Below, in pieces: positions 35,127 through 44,256 of a stretch of 64,000 nt of DNA. This DNA comes from Eutypella sp. D-1 (Eukaryota; Ascomycota; Sordariomycetes; Xylariales; Diatrypaceae). The first letter of the stretch is position 1. Each line of letters opens with the position of its first letter. A model generated the notes under the pieces. That model worked only from the letters and a program-made list of their open reading frames with translations. It was not told the DNA's origin and did no database searches. A program made the translations under genes and the position numbers. The stretch lies in the NCBI GenBank assembly GCA_023313575.1, contig JAJTTP010000015.1, positions 1,054,001 through 1,118,000 of the forward strand. Reading direction: 5' to 3'.

Positions 35127-37025
35127 ATGGAGAATCGATCTTGGCTACGTGTGGTCGTCTTGCTCGGCTTGGTCATAAGCATCACCGTCAACGCAGAGCC
35201 GGTGGTTTATATAGAGCACACTGAAGTCACGTACCGAGGTAGGACTAGGGGTTCGGTAGAGGACTTCCACGGTATCAAATTCGCTCATGATACCTCTGGT
35301 TCGCGACGCTTTGCCCCTCCGGAGGCATACACACCCCCGGAAGGAAGCGATATCGACGCTACAGCTCCGGGACCGGCATGTCCCCAGACAAAAGATGGCA
35401 TTCCGCCCTTCTTCAACCCGACCCCAAATCAGAGCGAGGATTGCCTCCATCTCCGGGTCACTCGACCTGCTGGGACTTCTGCCGATGACAATCTCCCTGT
35501 GGTTGTGCATCTTGTTGGTGGCGGCGTTATCAAGGGTTCTACATACGACGCCAACTTCGATCCCATTAACCTTGTCACGCACTCCGAGTCACTGAAAAAG
35601 CCAGTTATACACGTGGTCCTCAACTACCGCCTTACCATCTTCGGCTTTGCCAACCTCCCCATCTTGAAGGATAAGAAGTCACTGAACGTGGGGATGCGAG
35701 ATCAGAGAGCTGGGCTCCAGTGGGTCAAAGATAACGTCGCATCGTTCGGTGGCGACCCTGAGAGGATCACTTCCTTTGGACTAAGTTCCGGAGGGACCTT
35801 TTCCTCCCTCCATCTCATGACGTACGGAGGAGAGCGAGGTGTGCCGTTTACACGAGTCTGGGCTATGTCAGGGCCCCCGGGAACCGCTCTCAACATCACA
35901 TCCGACGCCACAGAAATACACACTCGTGCAGTTGCCGAAGAGCTGGAATGTGGAAGGGGAATGGACGATCAGAGTATCCTAGATTGCCTGAGGGAGGTGC
36001 CGATAGACAGGTTGATGGAAACTGCCATGGCCTATTCCATGAACAATCACCCCCCAGCGGGACTTTTCACGTTCATCCCGTCTGTCGATGGTGACTTCCT
36101 GCCTAGTCGCCAGTCCACCTTATACAAGACCGGGAGATTCGTCAATAACATCCCGATGATCTTCGGCTGGGCACAAGACGACGGAGCCACCAACGTCGGA
36201 CCGGCCACTCTATTCCAGCGCGAAGAAGACATGAAGGCGCCCATCAAGACCTTTGCCCACGCTCTGACCGACGAGGACTACGAGCGGCTCTTCTCCCTCT
36301 ATCCGGCCTCCGACTTCGAGCAGGAAGTGCGCAACTATGACGCACGGAGAGGCAACTCGGATCCCGTCGCGCCCGTGCACTACTTCCGCGTCGCCCGCAT
36401 CATGCGGGATCTCCTGTTCACATGCTCGTCCATCGACTTCGGGTACGAGATGTGGCGACAATCCAGGGCACAGGATTCGGCCTTCTCGGCTGTGCGCCAC
36501 TATAACCTGAATCAGAGCACGGTGACCTCGCTATTCCATGCCGCCGGGATGCCCTACGTCGGCACCGTCCACGGCAGCGACATTGACTACCTCTACAACA
36601 ACATGATTCCGAAGGACCAGCTATCAGAAGGCGATAGGAGGTTATCCGACGACATGGTTAGGTCGTTCGTCAACTTCGCCTACAGCGGCGATCCGAATGA
36701 TGATGGCCCCAAACTGTGGCCGGAGTCCTTCACGAAGCCCGAGGGCCTGGTCGAGCACGCTGAGTCGGCTGACCCCACTGAAATAAACATACAAGTCATG
36801 GGAGGTCCATTCGGCACTGGAACTTGCAAGGTAGGAAGAGGAATTGATGGCATGGGGAGCATTGCTGCGCATGAGGGGATTGCGCAACAACCGCTAGTAG
36901 ATGATGCCCACTTTGGAGAAATGGGTTCCGCAGCTGCTCAGGCAAGACAGCGAGAAATTGGGCGCGAGAGGCTTTTGGAACGGTGTGCTTTCATCAACAG
37001 CCTTGCGGAAAAGCTGGGTCACTGA
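35127..37025 (+). CDS. Secreted type-B carboxylesterase/lipase
   Basis: Single exon, 632 aa, with a signal peptide at about 1-23 (LRVVVLLGLVISITVNA). Family marks are SEDCLHLRVTRP (103-114), an oxyanion loop HLVGGGVIKG (128-137), FGGDPERITSFGLSSGG with nucleophile Ser220 in G-x-S-x-G, and a late VHGSDIDYLY containing the probable catalytic His. The acidic triad residue probably falls in FGWAQDDGATN; most relatives have Glu in this loop. The oxyanion loop usually reads HGGGF, so HLVGGG is a departure that could alter substrate range. It resembles secreted fungal esterases and lipases of the cholinesterase fold. The substrate is unknown. No intron was needed, and the frame is open from a plausible start to the stop. 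Confidence 0.88.
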   Translation: MENRSWLRVVVLLGLVISITVNAEPVVYIEHTEVTYRGRTRGSVEDFHGIKFAHDTSGSRRFAPPEAYTPPEGSDIDATAPGPACPQTKDGIPPFFNPTPNQSEDCLHLRVTRPAGTSADDNLPVVVHLVGGGVIKGSTYDANFDPINLVTHSESLKKPVIHVVLNYRLTIFGFANLPILKDKKSLNVGMRDQRAGLQWVKDNVASFGGDPERITSFGLSSGGTFSSLHLMTYGGERGVPFTRVWAMSGPPGTALNITSDATEIHTRAVAEELECGRGMDDQSILDCLREVPIDRLMETAMAYSMNNHPPAGLFTFIPSVDGDFLPSRQSTLYKTGRFVNNIPMIFGWAQDDGATNVGPATLFQREEDMKAPIKTFAHALTDEDYERLFSLYPASDFEQEVRNYDARRGNSDPVAPVHYFRVARIMRDLLFTCSSIDFGYEMWRQSRAQDSAFSAVRHYNLNQSTVTSLFHAAGMPYVGTVHGSDIDYLYNNMIPKDQLSEGDRRLSDDMVRSFVNFAYSGDPNDDGPKLWPESFTKPEGLVEHAESADPTEINIQVMGGPFGTGTCKVGRGIDGMGSIAAHEGIAQQPLVDDAHFGEMGSAAAQARQREIGRERLLERCAFINSLAEKLGH

Positions 37026-37995
37026 TGATAAAGTACGCGATGTCAGTGAGGAAGGCATGGAAAGAGCGAGAATAAATCATCTGTGCGTGCGAGGTGAGGC
37101 TCACTTGAGGCGATTCGTGGCTGACGAGAGCTGGGTTGCCATGACGGAGACGACTAGTTATCATGTTAATGCAGATATGGATTGTATAATAATCTTCATG
37201 AAATCGAGTAGAAGCTCTTGCTGATTCTTCGGCTCTGATAGCATTAATCAAGTAACACGGCGCTTCGGGCGATACGCATAGTCAAGTGTGTGCTGGGATT
37301 CTTTACTCCAGAAGCCCCATGACTACATGAACAACAGTCTTAGGTTGTATAGAACGCCCTATGAATGCAAACATATCCGAATCGCAGAAACCTCTTCAAT
37401 ATCTGGCCGTTCAAAGGCCAGAGCAGGAAGTCCGCGCCGCCGCTCTTCCTACCCGTTTGACCTCACCGATACCTACGGGAAGCCGGACCTCCAGAAACGG
37501 TGCTGGTCATTTCCGACTACAATCGCGGTGGCTCGAAAAAGCCAGTCGGACCACGTTGGACACTGATGCTTTACAGTATTCGAACGCGAGCATACTTCAT
37601 GACGTTAGACAGGGAGGTGAGTGCGGTGCTGACTTGTGGGCCATTCATTTTCCCCTTTAGGATTAGATGTGACGCTGATTGGACGAAGAAATCGCACGGC
37701 ATCGACGGTACCAGGTGGTAGGATTTTCCCGCAACATGGCCGAGTTAGCTTGAGGCAGATGCAAAAATAGTAAGAGAGCTATGTGGAAGCTGAGAATAGC
37801 CGATTAACAAAGATCCATGTTTCTTGAGGTATAACTCAAGTACGTATGATTGAAAATGTTAACTAAACGAAACCTGGTATCATGCTCAATATAACAGTTA
37901 AACGGCATAGTCCATATCAGCGCAGTATACTTAGCCCCTAGACCCGACGGAATCCACTTTCAAAACGTGATGATTCAAATAAAGAAGACTATTCG
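37026..37995. other. Intergenic with a possible short coding exon
   Basis: A frame ending at 37616 reads ETVLVISDYNRGGSKKPVG then GPRWTLMLYS and runs into a GTGAGT donor at 37617. A TTTTCCCCTTAG acceptor at 37661 would add one Asp codon and a stop. A second overlapping frame from 37361 (MNANISESQKPLQYLAVQRP) also looks protein-like. I could not join them into one model, so no gene is claimed. Confidence 0.3.
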
Positions 37996-39155
37996 CTAAG
38001 TCTGTACATGCCATGCGAATATCTTCCTAAACACCTCCTTGCCATTGCCTTGGATGACGTCCCCATGGCAGGGGATGATACTATCGAAATCCCAGGCGTC
38101 GATCTTCCGGACACTGGCGCTGTAGCCGGCGCGGTCCTTGTTCCCGTTACTGAAGACGTACCACTGGACGCGCTGGTGGGGCTTTGCGGGCCCCTCTGTG
38201 CTGAGGAGAAAATTCCATAGCCTGTTAACCAAGGGATGGAGGTTCCTGTCCGCCTCCGAGGCCCGAGAGTACTGTTCGGTAGCCGGCATGTTGAATAGGA
38301 GGTCGGCTTGGATGAGAACGCGCTCGGGCTTGTAAAATAGAACAATCTCGCGGTTTGGGTGGGCGCCGACGTACTCGGCCTCGAAGTCGGCGGCGAACTC
38401 CTCACTGATGCCGGCAGGGTCCTGGTTGGATGGGTTGAAGACGAAGGCGAAGTGGTCGTCCGGGCGGATCCGCTCGTCACCCCGGGTGCCCGCGCGCTTC
38501 TCGGGCAGCCCTTCCGGTCCGATAAGCTTCGCGGACGGGTACTCCTTCGCCCACTCCGACAAAAAGATGTGGTGCTCGATATCGGGCGCGATCAGGTAGC
38601 CCACCTGACCACCCATCTCATTTACTTTGGCTTTCACATCCGGCGTCAGGGCCACTGGCGAGAAGACAGCCAGAGCTCCGGAGGTGAGGCGTACTTTGCA
38701 TTTGCTTCTCATCAGCGACTAACCCGTTGCTAGAATGCCGCGAGTACATGGAGGCTCGGCACCGGGGACTTACTTATGGTGGCCCGACCACCGACTTTGA
38801 ACATGCCGTAACGCGCGAACGGTACGGATAGCGTCGCGACATTGGGGGTAACATCGCGGATGACCATCACATCGGCCGGATTGGGCGGGACAAGCTTGGA
38901 CGACATTGCTGTCGATGTGCGTCTGAAGGGCTGATACGGACTTAATCTACCGGATTGCCTCAGAGCTAATTCTTTCAAGTGTGAAGTATCGTGACCTGGG
39001 ATGGCGCCTCTTTGCTGGTGCAGGGTTGGTGTGATTTGACGGAGAGTGCTAAAACGATCCGGTGATGATGTCGATGCGAGTTGGGAGGCGATAGGAGTTG
39101 GTGTGGAAATTCTAGTATTGCGGATTCGAGGTGTTACTCTTGTAAAGGGATTCAT
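37996..39155 (-). CDS. DUF4336-like protein (possible metallo-hydrolase fold)
   Basis: Two exons on the minus strand, 39155-38774 and 38693-37996, give 359 aa. The junction (GTAAGT donor, AAAG acceptor) restores GGRATIIRLTSGALAVFSPV, which fits fungal DUF4336-type proteins. Visible segments include APDIEHHIFLSEWAKEYPSA, KLIGPEGLPEKR and IIPCHGDVI, with His residues arranged as in beta-lactamase-like metallo-hydrolases; the fold is inferred. A second in-frame ATG at 38906 has a better start context and would give 276 aa, nearer the usual family size. The longer form adds an Arg/Ser/Thr-rich, acid-poor N-terminus that looks like a mitochondrial presequence. The real start is therefore open. No catalytic function can be stated. 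Confidence 0.72.
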
Positions 39156-40458
39156 GAATTAAGTTTCTGAGACTAGAATGGAAGGACGAGGCCGATACTT
39201 ATTCATGTTGAAAAAATAAAAAATAATTACATGGACATGACCTTCTGACGTGGTGGTCACGTACTAGAACAGCACCCGGAGTAGGTACTGTCCTGTCTAG
39301 GTACTCACTACATGTTATGTACCTATCTCCCCAATCAACACCTAGAAAACACCCACACTTGTACATAGGTACAATTCCTTATTCAAAACCTGAAGAGATG
39401 GATGTTTTTTCTTTTGACTGGTTGACTGGTTGTATAGAATAGCTACTGGTGTGGATAAAGTATTTATAATTAGGTAAGTTCTAGTAATTGTGGTTATTTT
39501 CACAACTACCTACCTAAGTAGATATTGTTATACGTTTGCAGTGTTTATCGAGCTGCATATTGATCTTTGTCCTATCCATTGACGTCATACAATCACAGTA
39601 TGGTAGAGGTAGCTGTATTCGATATCGTCTGTCACTTCGAGTTTAGGTATCAAAGTTGTTGAATGCCAGCCCCCATCAGTATCCAGTGGTACTCAGTACA
39701 TGCCTATCTCGGTAACCTCTACAAGCGGGAACTAAACCTTAGAGGCACCGTTCTAGGGTGGCTGTAACGGCTAATCAATCAACAGGTTACCTAAGGTTGA
39801 ATGCATATTAGTGTGTTTAGGCGGAGGTACCGACTTGGGCAGCTAGGTAGGTAGATACTTCTAACGACAGAGGTTTTACCACAACATCGCATGTGATACT
39901 CTCCATGGATCATTTACAACAAGCAGCAATAGGAAGTACTGCCGGAAATAGTTTGAAACCCGTCAACTATCCATAGCTAGCATCTTCTAGAACTAGACGT
40001 ATATATATTAGCAGCTTTGAACGAACTGAACTCATTTCCAACTTTGGTTCTACATATATCGACCAGCCGGAGCAGCCGGTAGCTCGATACATTTACGAGC
40101 TATTATCACTTGGCAACCTCGGCACCTCGGCTGATATTGTACGATATTTATAAGACGACGCGATACCGCGTCGTCGCTGTAATGGATGAGCGAATAGTCG
40201 AAAAGACCACCGTCATCATTCACGGAACTGCATCATGGCCACCAGTTTGAGATAGAAACAGCGATATCATGAAGTATAATTACACAAATGAGAAAGCGTG
40301 GAGCTAACAATAATGTACCTCTTTACTCCCACCCCCCTCTCCTCCTCGATCCCCTAAGCCTAGAAAGACTTCAAGCCATATACCCCCCCCCCCTGAAACA
40401 ATAAGAAATAAGTAGGTGAAGGTCAAGGAACCTTCTTTGAGCTAATAACCGGAGCTAA
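39156..40458. other. Intergenic
   Basis: No coding region is supported. AT-rich, with GGTAGGTA/ACCTACCTA words (39500, 39845) and a poly-C run near 40386. Confidence 0.5.
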
Positions 40459-43400
40459 TTACCACGTAAAGCGCCCGTTAATCAGCAGAAGGATGAACTC
40501 CCAGAAGAGATCGAAGTCCGGCGGCCTGAAGCAGAGGAAATGTTCATCGGCAGACCTGTAAAGCGCCCGGGATGAGTTGTTGGAATTTCTCCATGCGCTA
40601 TATTGTCGGCCCTCGGCGATGGTGACGGCGACCATGAAGACGAAGGCGAGTATCATGAGCAAGGTGCACAGGAGCCCGCCGCACCCGCCGCAGCACCGTC
40701 GTGTGTCCACGCGCAAAACTTGCCGGAACCCCCAGTTGTCGCCGCCGAAGGCAACTTCGACGCCGCGGCCTGTGTTGCCCCCCTTGCCTTTCTCCTCCTT
40801 ATTACCATCATCGCGCTTCTTCCCCTTGTCCTTCTTCTTGTCCTTCTTCTCCTTATCGTCATCGCCGCCATCGCCCGTCACCTTGGAGAGCGGCCCAGCG
40901 ATCGGCTCCCCCCGCGCTCGCATGTCCTCGGAGAACTGTATCACGTCCTGGGTCCACTGCCGCTGGACACGCAGTTCCTCGATGACGTCTGTGAGGCGCC
41001 TGTTCTCATCCCTGATGGCATCGTACTGCCTGCGCGTGAGTGGGACCAGGCCGTCGGGGTCTGCCGCCACTTTTCCGTCCCCGTCCCCGTCGGTAATCTG
41101 CTTGTTCCGCCGCTCCCGCTCCTGCTCGTGCCAGGCGATCTGGCTGTCCATCTGCGCCACGATGCCCTGTCGCGCCGTCGCGCTGATCTCCGTCAAGCCT
41201 GAGAGCAGGTCGCCCATGTACTCATCCGCACCCAGCCCTCTGAGCTGGGCTAGTGCTTCGGCAATTCTATCCAGTCTTTCGTAGGTGGCCTTGAGACGCG
41301 CGTCCTTGTCCCCTTCATCGTCTTTCTTTGAGCCGTCACCCTTCTTCCCTGTGCTGTCGTTGTCTTTCTTGTTGCCGTCCTCCTTGCCGTCCTTCTTCTT
41401 GCCGTCCTTCTTGTCGTCTTTCTTCTTGTCGTTCTCCTTGTCGTCCTTCTTCTTGCTGTCCTTCTTGTCGTCTTTCTTGTCGTCTTTCTTGTCGTCTTTC
41501 TTGTCGTCTTTCTTGTCGTCTTTCTTGTTGTTTTTCTTTGTGTCGCCACCGATCTTCTTTGCACCATCGTCGTCCTTTTCTTCGTCATCGTCGCCCTTCT
41601 CTTCGTCGTCATCCTTCTTAGCTGTGCCATCAAAGATCGCGAGCACTTCCTTAAAGACTTGCGTCTCATCTTCCCTGTCCTCGACTCGGCGCGTAGAGAT
41701 TTCTCTTAGCAGTCTTTCAATCTCCTGGGACAGTCCGAGTTGGATCAGCTCGTGTTCGAGTTGGCCCAAGGGATCGGTGTGCGGCGGCATGCCTTGCCTC
41801 GTCGCCTTGTAGCGCTTCTGGAGAGCGTCCAACTTCTCGCTCTGGACCTGTAATTCCTCTATGTACTTCTGCAGTCTCGGCACCCTGGGTTTGTATATAT
41901 GTCTTGCGTCTACGTCGCGCATGCAGCTGTATCTATCTCTCCGCGCGATGGTATCTTCCAATGCGACTCCGGTCGCGTACCTGTATTCTGCGTGATCGTC
42001 GATCATCTTCTTTATCGCCATCTCAGGCCCAGGCCCCGAGTACTTATTCAGGAGGTCCTTAAGTTCCGTGGTCAAGAGCCTGTCGACTAAACGTTGAAGG
42101 TCGTCTTTCTTTACGTCGCCGAAGAATTCCTTATTTACTTCCGTATTCTCAAGTTGCAATTTCGCATCCTCCAGCTCCTCCTTCGTCTTCTCGAGCTCCT
42201 TGCGGACCTTCTCGAGCTCCTCGAGCTCCTTGCGAGCCTTCTCGAGCTCCTTGCGAACCTCCTCGCAAGGGTCCTTAGCTGGGTTTTTTATTTCGTCCTG
42301 GAGATCGGTGACGGTGATCTGTAATGATCGGTTCTCGTCCTCCAGTTCTTCGATTTGCTTTTCTAGTGCCTTCAGCTCCTCGTCGTTGTTCGTATCGCCA
42401 CCACCCGCGCTATCGGCGAGCTTCTTCTGGAGTGCGGCCAGTTGCTTCTTCAAGTCGGCGATCTCGGTCTCGCGTGTAGCCCTCTGGTCCTCACAGTCCT
42501 TTAACGCCTTCTCCTTTTCGGCTTTGTCTTTGACCTGGTTTTCCATATCGGCGAGCTTGACCTTGAGATTCCTGATCTCTTCCTCAACCTTTTCCTTCTC
42601 CTCCCGAAGCTTGTCCAGTTTGTCTTCCTTCTCTCCCTTGCTGCTTCCTGCGTCTTTCAGTTGCTGCTCGAGCTTAGAAACCTGCTTTTGCAGCTTTTCG
42701 ATGTCGGTCTTGTGTGTAGCCTTTTCGTCTTCGCAGTTCTTCAGCGCCTTGTCCTTGCTAGCGGCGTCCTTCTTGAGCTGAGCCTCCAGGTCCTTGACTT
42801 GCTTCTCGAGCTGTGTCTTCTCAGCTCGGAGCTTCTGTACTTCTCCCTTCTTCGCCTTCTTGCCCTTCGCTTCGTCCTCATTCTCTTTCTTGAGCTCGTC
42901 GAGCTGGGTCTGCAGGCTGGCTACCTCTTTCTTGGCCTTTTCAAGGGCCGCCTGCTGCTCCTTGAGTTCCTTCTCCTTTTCTTGGAGCTTCTTGCTGGTC
43001 TTCTTCGCTGCCTTGATCTCCTCGTCGAGTTTCTTTACCTGTGCCTCCAACTGTTCAACCCTGGCCTTTTGCCGCGCGAGTTCCTCGTCTTTCTCCTTGA
43101 TCGCCTCGGCCTGCTTCCCCGCGTCATCCTTCTCGTCCTTCAGCTTCTGCAGCTGTTCCTCTAGTGACTTGATCTTGTTTCTGGCATTCGCTAGTTCTAT
43201 AGTTTGGTTGCCTCTGGTAGGAGAGACCATCGAGGAGGCCATGCTCTGCCTTCGGCTGCCGGAATCTTCGTCATCTGATGGACTCTTATCGGGGTCGTAA
43301 CGAACCTGACCGAATTCATTGGCCAAGTTGCTTGGCTTTCCATAAATCGATGGTGCAAGCGAGCCTCGTCGAGAGTCCTGCCCCGCTTCGGTGTTCCTGA

Positions 43401-44256
43401 CCAAGATGTCATTCTCCTCCTGCAATTTATCCCGCTCTTTCTCTACTGCGGCAAGCTTCTCTTTGGTAAGGTTGTGCTGGGACTCTGCTACCTTGTTCGC
43501 TTCTTTCAGGGCTTCGTTTACCGCGTCATCCACTTGCTGTTGGAGCTGTCTCTTGATCTCGTCCACCTCCTTTCTCTCTTTCTCTCGCTTGGCTGCCATC
43601 GCGTTGACCAAGGCATTTGCGTCCTTCGCCTCGCCTTCAGCCTTGTCGCCGCGCTTGATCTGCAAATCCAGGTCCTCTTCTTGGCTCTTGACTGTCCTCT
43701 GGAGTTCGTCGACCTGCGTCTGAAGCTTGTCCCTCTCGTCAACCATTTTGTCGCGTTCCTGCTGCACATCATTGGTCGCCTGCTCGGCACTGTCAAGTTT
43801 ATGCTTGGTTTCCACGAGTTGCTCTTTGGTATTCTCGAGCTCTGTTTTCACCTGGTATAGCTCCTTCTCTGCCCTGTCGATCGTACCGTTAAGACCGTCT
43901 AATAGCGGTTGGATCAAGACGTCCCAGTCCTTCCCCGATTTGGAATGAAGCTGGTCCCTAAGGTCCTTCAGCTCTTCCCCGGTATCTGCGGCATCCTCCC
44001 TGTGGTCCCCCCTATCGCGGTCTAACCTCACGAGCAGATCTTGGATAGGTTCCATCTCCCTTTTTAGGGCTCTGTCGAGCGTCTCCTCATTATCCTTGTT
44101 GACGATCCCATCGCTGACTAGTTGTTTCCGGAGCTTGTCCAGGAACTCCTTCATGTTTTGCGACTGCTCTTCTGCCACCTCGATGTGCCTGAGCTTCTTC
44201 TTTTCCGCTCTGTCGTCGCCCGTCGCGGACCCGGCGTAGGAAGAGGGCGACGCCAT
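40459..44256 (-). CDS. Large coiled-coil protein with Lys/Asp repeat and C-terminal membrane segment
   Basis: Single exon, 1265 aa; the start (ATCATGGCG) has A at -3. I do not recognise a family. Residues about 10-740 are almost continuous heptad-type coiled coil rich in Glu, Lys, Leu and Gln, interrupted near 295-350 by a Ser-rich linker. A KKDD tandem followed by mixed Lys/Asp repeats occupies about 905-985. A second helical region follows, then a basic cluster and the segment RRCCGGCGGLLCTLLMILAF leading into a hydrophobic helix (about 1195-1214), with 50 residues after it. The arrangement suggests a tail-anchored tether or scaffold held on a membrane by its C-terminus, facing the cytosol. 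That role is inference. Giant intronless coiled-coil genes are uncommon here, where most neighbours have introns. Confidence 0.8.
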   Translation of the reverse strand: MASPSSYAGSATGDDRAEKKKLRHIEVAEEQSQNMKEFLDKLRKQLVSDGIVNKDNEETLDRALKREMEPIQDLLVRLDRDRGDHREDAADTGEELKDLRDQLHSKSGKDWDVLIQPLLDGLNGTIDRAEKELYQVKTELENTKEQLVETKHKLDSAEQATNDVQQERDKMVDERDKLQTQVDELQRTVKSQEEDLDLQIKRGDKAEGEAKDANALVNAMAAKREKERKEVDEIKRQLQQQVDDAVNEALKEANKVAESQHNLTKEKLAAVEKERDKLQEENDILVRNTEAGQDSRRGSLAPSIYGKPSNLANEFGQVRYDPDKSPSDDEDSGSRRQSMASSMVSPTRGNQTIELANARNKIKSLEEQLQKLKDEKDDAGKQAEAIKEKDEELARQKARVEQLEAQVKKLDEEIKAAKKTSKKLQEKEKELKEQQAALEKAKKEVASLQTQLDELKKENEDEAKGKKAKKGEVQKLRAEKTQLEKQVKDLEAQLKKDAASKDKALKNCEDEKATHKTDIEKLQKQVSKLEQQLKDAGSSKGEKEDKLDKLREEKEKVEEEIRNLKVKLADMENQVKDKAEKEKALKDCEDQRATRETEIADLKKQLAALQKKLADSAGGGDTNNDEELKALEKQIEELEDENRSLQITVTDLQDEIKNPAKDPCEEVRKELEKARKELEELEKVRKELEKTKEELEDAKLQLENTEVNKEFFGDVKKDDLQRLVDRLLTTELKDLLNKYSGPGPEMAIKKMIDDHAEYRYATGVALEDTIARRDRYSCMRDVDARHIYKPRVPRLQKYIEELQVQSEKLDALQKRYKATRQGMPPHTDPLGQLEHELIQLGLSQEIERLLREISTRRVEDREDETQVFKEVLAIFDGTAKKDDDEEKGDDDEEKDDDGAKKIGGDTKKNNKKDDKKDDKKDDKKDDKKDDKKDSKKKDDKENDKKKDDKKDGKKKDGKEDGNKKDNDSTGKKGDGSKKDDEGDKDARLKATYERLDRIAEALAQLRGLGADEYMGDLLSGLTEISATARQGIVAQMDSQIAWHEQERERRNKQITDGDGDGKVAADPDGLVPLTRRQYDAIRDENRRLTDVIEELRVQRQWTQDVIQFSEDMRARGEPIAGPLSKVTGDGGDDDKEKKDKKKDKGKKRDDGNKEEKGKGGNTGRGVEVAFGGDNWGFRQVLRVDTRRCCGGCGGLLCTLLMILAFVFMVAVTIAEGRQYSAWRNSNNSSRALYRSADEHFLCFRPPDFDLFWEFILLLINGRFTW
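41464..41526 (-). repeat. 12-bp coding minisatellite encoding KKDD
   Basis: Five near-perfect copies of a 12-bp unit (CTTGTCGTCTTT on the plus strand) encode Lys-Lys-Asp-Asp in the coiled-coil gene. Imperfect copies extend to about 41310. Confidence 0.9.

Noticed and set aside
40577..43860. Long plus-strand open frames opposite the coiled-coil gene (Ser/Phe- and Leu-rich)
   Set aside because: They are mirror images of Lys/Glu/Asp-rich codons on the minus strand and have no family features.
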